Shown in pieces: positions 45,983-55,171 of a stretch of 64,000 bases of DNA; the first letter of the stretch is position 1; each line of letters opens with the position of its first letter. Source of the stretch: a bacterium (GTDB lineage: Bacteria > Pseudomonadota > Alphaproteobacteria > Caulobacterales > Hyphomonadaceae); assembly GCA_016125045.1 (NCBI GenBank), contig WGML01000001.1, forward strand, positions 1 to 64,000. Direction: 5' to 3'. Under the pieces are notes generated by a model. That model did no database searches, was not told the origin of the DNA, and worked only from the letters and a program-made list of their open reading frames with translations. Both the position numbers and the translations under genes were made by a program.

Positions 45983-48900
45983 ATGATGCCGCAGGCAGGA
46001 TCCGATCGCAATGACGGCAAAGCGCGCCCGGCGCGGCGCTTCCCGTCGGTCCGCGTTCTGATTCTCGAGGCCGTCGCGGTCTGCACGCTGGTCGCCCTCG
46101 CCGGCGGCGCGTTTCTCGTCTGGGCGCTGTCGCGCGGGCCGCTCCCGCTGGACTTCGTCCGCCCGACCGTCGAGTCCGCGCTCACCGATGCGCGCGGCGG
46201 CGAGCCCGTCACCATAGGCAAGCTCACGCTCGAATGGTCGCGGGAGAGGGGCAGGCTTCAGGCGGTGGCGCTCGATGTCTCGGCGCATACAGGCGAGGGG
46301 GGGCAGGCCGCCTGGGCGCAACGGACCGTCATCGGATTTGAACCGCTTGCGCTGCTTTCGGGGGCCGTCCGGGTCAAGGGCGTTCGGGTCGAACAGGGCG
46401 AAGCCGATGTGCGGCGGTCGAAGGCCGGTCAATGGACGCTCGCCGGCATCACGATCTTTCAAGAGCCGCGTCTGGGCGGCCGCGCCTTCAATCCCTTCAC
46501 CGACATCAACTGGCCCGCCGTCGCGACGCCGCTGCGCGCCTTTGTGGCCGCCGGGGATTTCGACCGGATCGAACTCGTCGACATGCGCGTCCGGGTGATC
46601 GACGAGGCGTCCGGTTCTGTCTGGACATTGCGAGATGTCGATGGACGCTGGCGCTCCGACCAGCAGCGCGTCGGCCTGGATCTCGCCGCCCAGCTCTCCG
46701 AACAGCTCGATGCGAACCGCTTGCACATCAATCTCGCGGCGGATGCGGCGGTCACCCGCGCGTCCGGTCTGGTCGAACTCGACGGCGTCGCCCCTGAAGT
46801 GGTCGCCGAGTGGTTCGGCTTTGCGGGCGACGGCATCACCGAAGCGCGTCCGGCCAGCGCCTCGCTCGAGATCGAGGTCAGCGAGGCTGCGGGCTTTGAG
46901 TCCGGCCGACTGAGAATGACGGACGGCAATGGCCGCTTCCGCGCCGGGGACCTGGACATCGCCGTCGAGGACCTTGATTTCGTCGCCGAGTACGACCCGG
47001 TGTCCCAATACGTCACCGTCACCGAGGCGACGATCCTTTCCGACCGCCTCAGCGGAACCCTCACCGCCGCTTTCGGACTCGGGTCGATCACCGCCTGGGA
47101 GGCGGGCGGCCTTGCGCCGTTTGCGATCACCGGCGCGGACGTCACGCTCGACATGACCCCGACCTTCGAGATGCCGTGGACCTTCTCCTCCGTCGACCTC
47201 GCCGCGCGGTTCGGCGCCACGGATCGCCGCCTGGTGCTCGATCGGCTGACCGCTGTCACAGGCGATCTCACGGTCAACGGTGCGGGTGAGCTTTGGCTTG
47301 CCGACGTGGACGGGACGTCTCTTCTTGGGCTCAAGCTCGACGCCACCAGCCAGGGAACCGCCACACCGGCGCAGCTCCAGGAGTTCTGGCCCGTCAATCT
47401 CGGCGCGGCCGGACGGGAGTGGACCGCCCAGAACATTCGCGGCGGCGTCGCTCGCGACGCGGTCCTCAAGGTCGACTGGCCGCCGGGAGCCAACCGGGAG
47501 GGGTTCCTTCCCGATGAGCATCTCAGTCTGGATTTTCGGCTGGAGGACGGGACGGTCGGCTATCTCTCCGACTTCCCGCCCATCACGGAAGCGCGGGCCA
47601 CGGGTCGCCTGATGGGCAACAGCCTGTCGATCAGCATCGAGAGCGGCAGGGTGGGAGGCTGGCAGATCGATGAGGGCAGTGTCGCGCTCCCACGCTTTTA
47701 TCCCGGCGGCGCGATGCTTGAGGTCAAGGGGGCCGGTCGCGGCGGGCTGCGCGATCTCATGCGCGTGCTCAACCAGTCAAATCTCAAGGTCGGCGACTCC
47801 TATGGCCTCGATATCGAACGCATGTCCGGGGAGGGCGGACTTGAACTCGTCGTGCAGCAGGAGATGCGCACCGAACTCGACGCCCGCGCGTTGAAATTCT
47901 CGGTCCGCGGTGGATTCATGAATGCATCGGCGCCGGATCTCTTCGCGGGTTTCGGGCTGACGGACTCCGATGTTCGGGTGGAGCTCGATCAGGACACGAT
48001 GACGCTCTCAGGCGCCGGGCGGTTCGGTCCCTCGCCGATCGTCTACACCTGGAAAGAGAACTTCAAGCCGGGCTCAGGCCCGAGTTCCGAACTCACGAGC
48101 CGCGCCGTCGTCACCCCCGATCTCCTCAACGCCTTCGGGCTCGCCGCCCGCAACGTCATGCAGGGCGAGGCGCAGCTCGATCTCCGCGCGAGCGGCGACG
48201 GACGGGACTTCAACAGCATCTTCGCCGATCTCGACCTCACCAAGGCCGCCATTGACCTGTCGGAGGTCCGCTGGAGCAAGCCCTTCGACGCCCCGGCGCG
48301 CGGAACCTTCCGGTATGCGAAATCAGGAGAGGACGCGCTGCTCACGGGCGACATCCGCGGCGACGGCCTCGAACTCACCGGGGAAGCATCGGTCGACCCG
48401 CAGGGTGAGGTCAAGTCCGCCCGGATCGAGCGGCTGTTCTCTCGCGGCGGGGTCGACATGCGCGGCGACCTCACGCGCCGGGCTGACGGTGGTGTGCGGC
48501 TCAATCTCTCCGGCCCATTCTTCGATGCAAGCCCGTGGATGGACCAGGTGCTCGGCATGACGAACGCCTCCGCCTCCCGGCCTGAACCCGCAGGGGCTGC
48601 AAGCGCGGGCGGCCCCGCCGCGGCGTCCCCCCCCGGCGAGGCATGGGAGTTCTCGCTGGCCGCCGATCGGCTGCTTCTGCGCGAGAATGCGGAGCTCAAG
48701 AACGCAAAGCTCGTCTTCGAAATGGCGGCGGACGGCCCACGCAAGGGGGTCGCCACCGGATCGATTTCCCCGACCCAGGGCATCGAGCTTCTGCTCGACA
48801 CCGACGCCGGCTGGCGGACGGTGAACCTCACCTCCGACGATGCGGGTTTTGCGACCCGCGTCCTGCTCGATGCGGATTATCTGGTCGGCGGATCGATGAA

Positions 48901-49438
48901 GCTCACCGGGCGTTTCGGCGAGGATGGCGGGTCGGCGGACGTGACCATGGCCAATGTCCGCCTGCTTCGTGCGCCGCTGGTCGCGCAGCTTCTCTCGCTC
49001 GCCTCGCTGCGAGGTCTCGCCGACGTGCTTTCGGGCGAGGGCGTGCTCTTCACCCGCGTCGACGCGCCGGTCGCTTTCCACGGCGGCCGCATGGACTTTC
49101 CTGGCCTGCGCGCGTCCGGGCCGGCGATGGGGCTCACCGCGCGTGGCTGGATCGCACCGGCGGCCGGAGAGCTGTCGCTTGACGGCGTGCTCGTTCCCTC
49201 CTTCGGCATCAACTCCGCCCTCGGCGGCATCCCGATCATCGGCGACCTGTTCGTCTCCCGCGAGGGGGAGGGGCTCTTCGCTCCGACCTACAGCGTGCGC
49301 GGCACCTTCCAGAAGGCGCGCGTGACCGTGAACCCCGTCGCCGCCATCACGCCGGGCGTGCTGCGGCGCATTTTCGAGAACCCGGCGACCGCGCCGCCGC
49401 TCGTCGAGGCCGATCCGCATGGCGGTTCGACGCCCTGA
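45983..49438 (+). CDS. AsmA-like / DUF3971 (YhdP-type) envelope protein
   Basis: A 1151-residue protein with an N-terminal membrane helix (about 24-46, LILEAVAVCTLVALAGGAFLVWAL) and a long periplasmic beta-rich region. The DUF3971 region holds LPDEHLSLDFRLEDGTVGYL and RATGRLMGNSLSISIESG; the AsmA-like C-terminal region holds GEGVLFTRVDAPVAFHGGRM, GPAMGLTARGWIAP and GINSALGGIPIIGDLF. YhdP/TamB/AsmA proteins form hydrophobic-groove bridges moving phospholipids to the outer membrane. A Pro/Ala/Gly linker breaks the repeat near residues 870-890. The start is the first of two consecutive ATGs; earlier TTG in frame has no RBS. Confidence 0.85.
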   Translation: MMPQAGSDRNDGKARPARRFPSVRVLILEAVAVCTLVALAGGAFLVWALSRGPLPLDFVRPTVESALTDARGGEPVTIGKLTLEWSRERGRLQAVALDVSAHTGEGGQAAWAQRTVIGFEPLALLSGAVRVKGVRVEQGEADVRRSKAGQWTLAGITIFQEPRLGGRAFNPFTDINWPAVATPLRAFVAAGDFDRIELVDMRVRVIDEASGSVWTLRDVDGRWRSDQQRVGLDLAAQLSEQLDANRLHINLAADAAVTRASGLVELDGVAPEVVAEWFGFAGDGITEARPASASLEIEVSEAAGFESGRLRMTDGNGRFRAGDLDIAVEDLDFVAEYDPVSQYVTVTEATILSDRLSGTLTAAFGLGSITAWEAGGLAPFAITGADVTLDMTPTFEMPWTFSSVDLAARFGATDRRLVLDRLTAVTGDLTVNGAGELWLADVDGTSLLGLKLDATSQGTATPAQLQEFWPVNLGAAGREWTAQNIRGGVARDAVLKVDWPPGANREGFLPDEHLSLDFRLEDGTVGYLSDFPPITEARATGRLMGNSLSISIESGRVGGWQIDEGSVALPRFYPGGAMLEVKGAGRGGLRDLMRVLNQSNLKVGDSYGLDIERMSGEGGLELVVQQEMRTELDARALKFSVRGGFMNASAPDLFAGFGLTDSDVRVELDQDTMTLSGAGRFGPSPIVYTWKENFKPGSGPSSELTSRAVVTPDLLNAFGLAARNVMQGEAQLDLRASGDGRDFNSIFADLDLTKAAIDLSEVRWSKPFDAPARGTFRYAKSGEDALLTGDIRGDGLELTGEASVDPQGEVKSARIERLFSRGGVDMRGDLTRRADGGVRLNLSGPFFDASPWMDQVLGMTNASASRPEPAGAASAGGPAAASPPGEAWEFSLAADRLLLRENAELKNAKLVFEMAADGPRKGVATGSISPTQGIELLLDTDAGWRTVNLTSDDAGFATRVLLDADYLVGGSMKLTGRFGEDGGSADVTMANVRLLRAPLVAQLLSLASLRGLADVLSGEGVLFTRVDAPVAFHGGRMDFPGLRASGPAMGLTARGWIAPAAGELSLDGVLVPSFGINSALGGIPIIGDLFVSREGEGLFAPTYSVRGTFQKARVTVNPVAAITPGVLRRIFENPATAPPLVEADPHGGSTP

Positions 49439-49456
49439 CGCAAAGCGCGCCGCCGG

Positions 49457-50758
49457 TCAAAGCGGTTTCAGCAAAACGATCGACTTCTTGCCCTTCTGCA
49501 CCTTGTACGCGCCGAGACCCGGCATGACGTCCGCCCGCGTGTAGGTCTGTCCCACCTCGGGCCTGGTGTCGTTGATCTGCGCGCCCTGTTGCTGGATCAG
49601 CCGACGCGCCTCGCTCAGCGATTTGGCGAGGCCGCTCTGGGTCAGCAGCTGTTCGGCCGTCCGCATGGTCACCCCGTCGGGGCCCGCGAAATCGAACTCG
49701 ATCGTCGGCAGATCCTGCGACGTCGCCCCGCGCTCGAAGGTCGATTCAGCGGCCCGGCGCGCCTCCTCGGCCGCCACGCGTCCATGCAGCAGCGCCGTGG
49801 CCTCATCGGCCAGCCGCTTCTTCGCCTCGTTGACCCCCGCCCCCTTCAACGTCTCCAGCTCCGCGATCTCCGCCAGCGGCATGTCCGTGAACAGGCGCAG
49901 GAAACGGCCAACGTCGGCGTCCTCCGTATTGCGCCAGAACTGCCAGTAGTCGAAGGGCGAGCGCATCTCGGCGTTGAGCCAAACCGCGCCCTCGGCCGTC
50001 TTGCCCATTTTGCCGCCGGACGCCGTGGTGATCAGCGGCGTTGTCACGCCGAACACCTGAAGATCAATGATCCGCCGCGTGAGATCGATCCCGTTGACGA
50101 TATTGCCCCACTGGTCCGATCCGCCGAGCTGGATCCGGCACTTGCGCGACCGCGCGAGTTCGAGGAAGTCGTAGGACTGGAGCAGCATGTAGTTGAATTC
50201 GAGGAAGGTGTAGGGCTCTTCCGCCCGCAGCCGCCGGGCCACAGTCTCCTGGGCGATCATCTTGTTGATCGTGAAGTGCTTGCCGTAATCGCGCAGGAAT
50301 TCGATATAGTTGAGGTCGTCCAGCCATTCGGCGTTGTCGATCATCACGGCGTCCGTCGGCCCGTCGCCGAAGCGGAGGAAGGGTTCGAAATTCCTGCGGA
50401 TCGACGCCATGTTGGCGGCGATCTCCTCGCTCAAGAGGATCGGGCGCGACTTCTCCTTGTCCGTCGGATCGCCGACCTTCGTCGTACCCCCGCCCATGAG
50501 AACGATGGGCTTGCCGCCCGCCTGCTGCAGACGGCGCAGGTTCATGATCTGGACGAGGGATCCCACATGCAGCGATCTGGCCGTGCAGTCGAACCCGATA
50601 TAGCCGACGGGAATCTCGCCAAGACAGTAGGCGTCGAGCGCCGCCGCGTCGGTCATCTGGTAGACGTGCCCGCGCTCGATCATCGTCGTCAGGAAGGTGG
50701 ACTTCGGCTGGAAGTCTGCGGGTGACTGGGCTGCGGGTGACTGGGCTGCGGCGTTCAC
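49457..50758 (-). CDS. tyrS: tyrosyl-tRNA synthetase
   Basis: Class I synthetase, 433 residues. The HIGH-type motif is HVGS in FDCTARSLHVGSLVQI, the KMSKS-type motif is KMGKT in SGGKMGKTAEG, and IQLGGSDQWGNIVNGIDL holds tyrosine-binding residues. A C-terminal S4 RNA-binding domain follows (LTQSGLAKSLSEARRLIQQ). The start is a GTG with GGAG 7 nt upstream. Residues 5-14 are AQSPAAQSPA, encoded by a 15-nt tandem duplication. Confidence 0.96.
   Translation of the reverse strand: MNAAAQSPAAQSPADFQPKSTFLTTMIERGHVYQMTDAAALDAYCLGEIPVGYIGFDCTARSLHVGSLVQIMNLRRLQQAGGKPIVLMGGGTTKVGDPTDKEKSRPILLSEEIAANMASIRRNFEPFLRFGDGPTDAVMIDNAEWLDDLNYIEFLRDYGKHFTINKMIAQETVARRLRAEEPYTFLEFNYMLLQSYDFLELARSRKCRIQLGGSDQWGNIVNGIDLTRRIIDLQVFGVTTPLITTASGGKMGKTAEGAVWLNAEMRSPFDYWQFWRNTEDADVGRFLRLFTDMPLAEIAELETLKGAGVNEAKKRLADEATALLHGRVAAEEARRAAESTFERGATSQDLPTIEFDFAGPDGVTMRTAEQLLTQSGLAKSLSEARRLIQQQGAQINDTRPEVGQTYTRADVMPGLGAYKVQKGKKSIVLLKPL
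50716..50751 (-). repeat. 15-bp tandem repeat in the tyrS 5' coding end
   Basis: The unit CTGCGGGTGACTGGG (plus strand) occurs twice in a row, with a further six matching bases. It adds one extra AQSPA unit to the disordered N-terminus of TyrRS and keeps the frame. Confidence 0.75.
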
Positions 50759-50972
50759 TGTGACTCTCCGGTCAGGACGTTGGTCTCATGGTCCGGAGGC
50801 GTCGCGCTGATCTGGCCTGGCGCCGCCGGTCGGGCGACGCGTGGCAACGCTCCGCCCGCTAGGTAAGCGAGGCGTGGCGATAACGCGCGGTGGCGAAACG
50901 GGTGCTCATGCCGCATGGGGGATAATCAGGCGCGTCGGGGCGGTCAAGCATCCCATCTTTTCCCCGAAGCGC

Positions 50973-51770
50973 TCAGGGCTGACGTTGGGCGAGGGCGGCG
51001 CAGGACGAGAAACCGACCGGCCCCTCGATGTCATGCAGCCGGCAATGGCCGATCGCCACTCCCTCCGCGCTCTGGTGCTCCATCGCTTCATAGCCGATCC
51101 ACTCGCCCACGGGGTCGCGGTGCAGATAGAGCGTCACGTCGGAATTGATGAAGTCGAGTCCGGTCGGTGAGGCATGGGCCGCCGGGCTCGTATAGTCCAC
51201 GCCGGTCGCGATCCGGGAGAAGGGCGTATAGGTCTCGCCGGCGATCAGCGGCCGGACCTCCCTCAGCCAGGTCTTTCGCGGCGAGGGACCGGACCCACCC
51301 GCCGCGCCGTCGTCGATGAGACGCATCTCCCACTTGTGGGTGAAGGGCTTTTCCGGTGGAGCGACGGCCTCCGGCGGCGGCGCGCGCCAGTCCCCCCGTC
51401 GCCAGACCTCGCGCTTCGGCTGCGCCGTGCGCCGCAGCAGCTGGCAGGCCGCGCGGGCCGACGACACCCCGCCGGAAAAAATCTCACCCTCGATCACCTT
51501 GATCCGGCCGCCTTCCCGGATCACCCGCGTGGTCAGCGTGATCGGCGAGAGATCCGGCAGCCGGTAGAGATCAACCGTCAGCCGGGCCGGTTGGAAGTCG
51601 GGGCCGCAATACCGGCGTTCGATCTCGTGCGCGAAGAGGCCGATCATAACCCGGGCGTGGAGATTGCCCTCCGGCGCCCAGAATCCGGTTGCGAGGCTCG
51701 TCGGCAGGAACGCCTCTCCGTCGCGATGGAGGAAAGGTTCGGCCGTCGTGATGTCGATCATGTCAGTCAT
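50973..51770 (-). CDS. acyl-CoA thioesterase family protein (double hotdog)
   Basis: A 265-residue protein with two hotdog-like halves. The first holds WAPEGNLHARVMIGLFAHEIERR and RLTVDLYRLPDLSPI; the second holds GVDYTSPAAHASPTGLDFINSDVTLYLHRDP and ends GRLHDIEGPVG-like sequence (HCRLHDIEGPVGFSS). This matches the TesB-like thioesterase families that hydrolyse acyl-CoA esters, with Asp/Gln/Thr-type catalysis. The substrate cannot be told. It is preceded by a 214-nt gap on the tyrS side in which I saw no gene. Confidence 0.75.
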   Translation of the reverse strand: MTDMIDITTAEPFLHRDGEAFLPTSLATGFWAPEGNLHARVMIGLFAHEIERRYCGPDFQPARLTVDLYRLPDLSPITLTTRVIREGGRIKVIEGEIFSGGVSSARAACQLLRRTAQPKREVWRRGDWRAPPPEAVAPPEKPFTHKWEMRLIDDGAAGGSGPSPRKTWLREVRPLIAGETYTPFSRIATGVDYTSPAAHASPTGLDFINSDVTLYLHRDPVGEWIGYEAMEHQSAEGVAIGHCRLHDIEGPVGFSSCAALAQRQP

Positions 51771-51847
51771 GCAAGGTGAGGTCCGGCGGGGGCGGCGGCT
51801 TCACTCCGGGACAAGCGGACAGTGAGCCCATGCGTCCCCGATATCGC

Positions 51848-52474
51848 CTAGGCGGGTTGGCGCGCAATGATGAAGGCGACCTTCTCCTTGCTCATCCGAT
51901 GATGGTCCTCGATCTTGAAGCCCGCATCCGTGATGGTTGCGGCGAGATCTTCATGTTTCAAGCTCGCCACGACCGGCGGCGCCTTGCCGACGAGCTTCAT
52001 CACCTGGATCAGCGGTGGGAAAAAGAACGCCATATTGCCGATGCACACGGTGGACGAGATGAACAGCCCGCCCGGCTTCAGCGCGTCACGGATTTTCGCG
52101 AGCACGGCGGGGCGGTCCGGCACCAGATGCAGGATGCTCATGGCGAGCACGGCGTCATACGGGCCAGCGGGCGGCGCCTCGCTGGTGATGTCGTGGTGCA
52201 CGAACGTGACGGTGTCGGCGCCCTGCGCCGCGGCCTTTTTCCGCGCGATCTCCAGCATTTTTCCGGAGATGTCCGTCGCCACATAGCGCTTCACATGGGG
52301 GGCGTGGTGGAGTGCGGTTGTGCCGGTGCCGCAGGCGATCTCGAGGACTTCGGCGTCTGGCGGGAAGAGGTCCCGCGTGATCTGGAGCTTCTTCTCGTAG
52401 GCGGCTTCGTCCCCGATCTTCGACTTGGCGTACCGTTCGGCGAGATCGTCCCAGAATTTGGCCGTGTTTCCCAT
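51848..52474 (-). CDS. class I SAM-dependent methyltransferase
   Basis: A 208-residue protein with the Rossmann-type SAM site VLEIACGTGTTALH (motif I), the acidic tip in YVATDISGKMLEIA, and motif post-I DAVLAMSILHLVPD. The N-terminus FWDDLAERYAKSKI is typical of the small UbiE/COQ5-like group. The C-terminal half is hydrophobic (NMAFFFPPLIQVMKLVG), as in lipid or quinone methyltransferases. The substrate is unknown. The ATG at MGNTAKFW has GGAG 11 nt upstream. Confidence 0.82.
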   Translation of the reverse strand: MGNTAKFWDDLAERYAKSKIGDEAAYEKKLQITRDLFPPDAEVLEIACGTGTTALHHAPHVKRYVATDISGKMLEIARKKAAAQGADTVTFVHHDITSEAPPAGPYDAVLAMSILHLVPDRPAVLAKIRDALKPGGLFISSTVCIGNMAFFFPPLIQVMKLVGKAPPVVASLKHEDLAATITDAGFKIEDHHRMSKEKVAFIIARQPA

Positions 52475-52575
52475 CAGACGATCATCTCCCGGTTCAGCGA
52501 AGCTGACCCATGATGTCATCTGGTCGCCGGTGGGGCCACCCCGCGAATGTCCCTCGCGTCAACCCCCGGTCGCCG

Positions 52576-53781
52576 TCAGTAGGCGAGCCACCGCCGCCGC
52601 TCCGCCGCCCAGGCCGCCTCATCCGCAATCGTCAACGCATCGAGATCGCCCGGCTCCGCAATGGGATCGTCGACCCATTCGCGCAACAAGGGCGAGCCGT
52701 TGATCACGTCGATCGCGATCTGTCCTTCGGTGTATTCATATTTGAACTCCGCTCCGCGCCACAGCGGATAGTCCGGCCGTATCTTCCGGATCGCCTTGAA
52801 GGCGAGAGCCTGCAGCCGCCAGGGACGGAAGCGTTCATGGTCATAGGCCGGATCGTCGGTGTGGATCTGGACGCCGTTGCAGAGCGTCTTTGCATGCTTG
52901 TGGAAGGTCGGCTCGAACCAGATTTCCCGCAGCCTGCACCCCTCGATCCAGTGCGGGGCAAGCGCCTGCATCTCCGCGATCAGCCGCCGCGCATTGAGGT
53001 CGGGCGCCCCGAACAGCTCCAGCGGGCGCGTCGTTCCACGCCCCTCCGAGAGCGTCGTCCCTTCCAGCATCACCGTGCCGGCGTAGGCGCGCGCCATCGA
53101 CAGATTTGGCGCGTTGGGGCTCGGGTTCACCCACGACCGCTCGCCGACCGGCCAGCCCCACCCGGGCCCGGCGGCGGGGTCATATCCCTCCATCCCGATG
53201 ACGCGATAGGCCACGTCCAGCCCGAAGTGCGAGATGAACCAGCCGCCGAGCTCGCCGAGCGTCAGACCGTGGCGCATCGGCAGCGGGCCCGCCCCCACGA
53301 AACTCTCCCAACCGGCGCGAAGCGTCAGCCCCTCGATCGGACGGCCTGCGGGGTTCGGCCGGTCCAGCACCCAGACCTCCTTGCCCTTTTCGGCCGCCGC
53401 TTCCAGCATGTAGAGCAGCGTCGTGATGAAGGTGTAGATACGGCAGCCGAGGTCCTGCAGGTCCACCAGCACCACATCGAACGTCGACATCATCTGTCCG
53501 GTCGGGCGGCGCACCTGCCCGTAGAGCGAGAACACGGGCGCGCCATGCACCGGATCGTTGAAGTCCGGGCTCTCGATCATGTTGTCCTGCTTGTCGCCCC
53601 GCATGCCGTGCTGCGGCCCGAACGCCGCCGTGACATTGATCCCTGATGCAACAAGCGCGTCGAGCGTGTGGGTCAGGTCCGCCGTGACCGAAGCCGGATG
53701 CGCGACGAGCGCGACCCGTCGCCCCTTCAGTTCGGCGAGCAGGGCGGGATCGGACAGGAGACGGTCGACGCCGAACTTCAT
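52576..53781 (-). CDS. namZ: DUF1343 family exo-beta-N-acetylmuramidase (NamZ-like)
   Basis: A 401-residue DUF1343 protein. Conserved segments include GRRVALVAHPASV, AFGPQHGMRGDKQDNM, VVLVDLQDLGCRIYTFITTLLYMLEAA (in pieces), VLDRPNPAGR, LPMRHGLTLGELGGWF and LSEGRGTTRPLELFGAP. NamZ from Tannerella and Bacillus removes terminal MurNAc from peptidoglycan fragments. Characterised members are often exported, but this one starts MKFGVDRLLSDP with no signal peptide, suggesting cytosolic muropeptide recycling. It is coupled to the DOMON-like gene by a 4-nt ATGA overlap. Confidence 0.87.
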   Translation of the reverse strand: MKFGVDRLLSDPALLAELKGRRVALVAHPASVTADLTHTLDALVASGINVTAAFGPQHGMRGDKQDNMIESPDFNDPVHGAPVFSLYGQVRRPTGQMMSTFDVVLVDLQDLGCRIYTFITTLLYMLEAAAEKGKEVWVLDRPNPAGRPIEGLTLRAGWESFVGAGPLPMRHGLTLGELGGWFISHFGLDVAYRVIGMEGYDPAAGPGWGWPVGERSWVNPSPNAPNLSMARAYAGTVMLEGTTLSEGRGTTRPLELFGAPDLNARRLIAEMQALAPHWIEGCRLREIWFEPTFHKHAKTLCNGVQIHTDDPAYDHERFRPWRLQALAFKAIRKIRPDYPLWRGAEFKYEYTEGQIAIDVINGSPLLREWVDDPIAEPGDLDALTIADEAAWAAERRRWLAY

Positions 53782-54332
53782 GCAGCTTCTCCCCTCGTCA
53801 GACGGGCCTTGAACCCCCCGCGCAGATGAAAATCCGCCGCCGGACCGGGGTGCGCGAGCGCCCAGTGGCTCACGCGTCCGTCGACATCCTCGATCACCGC
53901 CGTGTAGGCCGCTTCAAGCTCCGGTGCGTCCGCGAACATCGCGACCGCCGCCAGGTCGACCGACGCCTCAAGCGCCATTTCGTGACCCGCCTTCGCCAGC
54001 GCCGCCGAGACCTCGCTCACCTCGCCGGCGTCCTCCATGCCCTTGCGATACGCCGCGAAGCGATAGACCGCCCACGCCCCGGACGGCGACAGATTGATTT
54101 CCAGATAGGCCGCTTCGCCGGGACGGGCGAGAAACACCTCAAAACAGGTCCGCCGCCACAAGCCGTCGCGCCTCCTTGGCTCCTCCGCGGGCGGCGTCTT
54201 GATGCGGTCCACATCGCCCGACACGCGGAATGAAAACCGCGCCGCCCCGTCCGATCCGAGCCAGCCTTCGGCCGTGATCGAGATCGCGGGACCATCCGGT
54301 CGGTCGCAAAACGGGATGAGGAGGTGCGCCAT
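53778..54332 (-). CDS. DOMON-like domain protein
   Basis: A 184-residue protein with a beta-sandwich-like pattern: FSFRVSGDVDRIKTPP, RRDGLWRRTCFEVFLARPGEAAYLEINLSPSGAWAVYRF (in pieces), VSHWALAHPGPAADFHLRGGF. It matches the bacterial DOMON-like family that resembles heme- or sugar-binding DOMON domains, also called murB-like in domain databases. No signal peptide is present. The ATGA overlap with the NamZ gene suggests joint work on cell-wall sugar fragments, which is inference. The ATG has AGGA 7 nt upstream. Confidence 0.75.
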   Translation of the reverse strand: MAHLLIPFCDRPDGPAISITAEGWLGSDGAARFSFRVSGDVDRIKTPPAEEPRRRDGLWRRTCFEVFLARPGEAAYLEINLSPSGAWAVYRFAAYRKGMEDAGEVSEVSAALAKAGHEMALEASVDLAAVAMFADAPELEAAYTAVIEDVDGRVSHWALAHPGPAADFHLRGGFKARLTRGEAA

Positions 54333-54370
54333 GTCCGGTCCTGCCGCGCGCCGCAACGCCTGCCCGCGGG

Positions 54371-55024
54371 TTATTCAGCGCGCGCCGCCGCCATGCGCCG
54401 CGAAAGATACGCCTGCGCGACCTGCTCAAGCTCCTTGAGCTTGCCCTGGAAGAAGTGATTGGCCCCCGGGATCGTCGCGCGCTCGATCACTTCGCCCTTC
54501 TGCACCCGCACCTTGGTCAGCGCCCGGTCGATGTCCGACGGCGGCGCGACCTGATCCCGGTCGCCGGAAATGATCACGCCCGATGCGGGGCAGGGCGCGA
54601 GAAACGCCAGATCAAAATGGTTCGCCGGCGGCGCGACCGCGATGAAACCGTCGATCTCCGGGCGTCGCATCAGCAGCTGAAGGCAGATATAGGCCCCGAA
54701 CGAGGAGCCCGCGACCCAGCACTGGCTCGGGCTCTCGGTGAGGGATTCCAGATGGTCGAGCACATACGCCGAATCCGAAAGCTCTCCGACTCCGGCGTCA
54801 AACTGGCCCTGGCTGCGCCCGACGCCGCGGAAGTTGAAGCGCATCGTTGCGAACCCGTTGGCGGCGAACATGTCGAACAGCGTGATCGTGACCGGGTCCT
54901 GCATGGTGCCGCCGGCTCGTGGATGCGGGTGCAGGATCAGCGCGATCGGCGCGTTTTCCACAGGTCCCGGGGTGTAACGCGCTTCGATCCGGCCGCCGGG
55001 GCCGGAGATGATGAGTTCGGCCAT
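54371..55024 (-). CDS. alpha/beta hydrolase
   Basis: A 217-residue compact hydrolase. The oxyanion region is LILHPHPRAGGTM, the fold marker is FNFRGVGRSQG, the nucleophile elbow is GSSFGAY, and the catalytic acid and His appear in SGDRDQVAPPSD and IPGANHFFQGKL. This matches the YfbR-like/dienelactone-hydrolase-like small group found widely in Proteobacteria. No substrate is known. It ends 38 nt before the DOMON-like gene start and may share its transcript. Confidence 0.8.
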   Translation of the reverse strand: MAELIISGPGGRIEARYTPGPVENAPIALILHPHPRAGGTMQDPVTITLFDMFAANGFATMRFNFRGVGRSQGQFDAGVGELSDSAYVLDHLESLTESPSQCWVAGSSFGAYICLQLLMRRPEIDGFIAVAPPANHFDLAFLAPCPASGVIISGDRDQVAPPSDIDRALTKVRVQKGEVIERATIPGANHFFQGKLKELEQVAQAYLSRRMAAARAE

Positions 55025-55171
55025 GTGAGCATCGATCTCGGTCTGGAGGGTCAGGGTGATCGCGGGTCAAAGCACAAACTCGTCCCGAGATTCAAGGAAA
55101 TTGCAGCGAGCACCCCCTTCGGGACCGTAAGAAGCCCTGCGGACCTTGCCCGAAAAGGGGTATGAAGCGCC

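Noticed and set aside
45917-47521. Long upstream extension of the bcp frame
   Set aside because: It is antisense to the AsmA-like gene and has no peroxiredoxin features.
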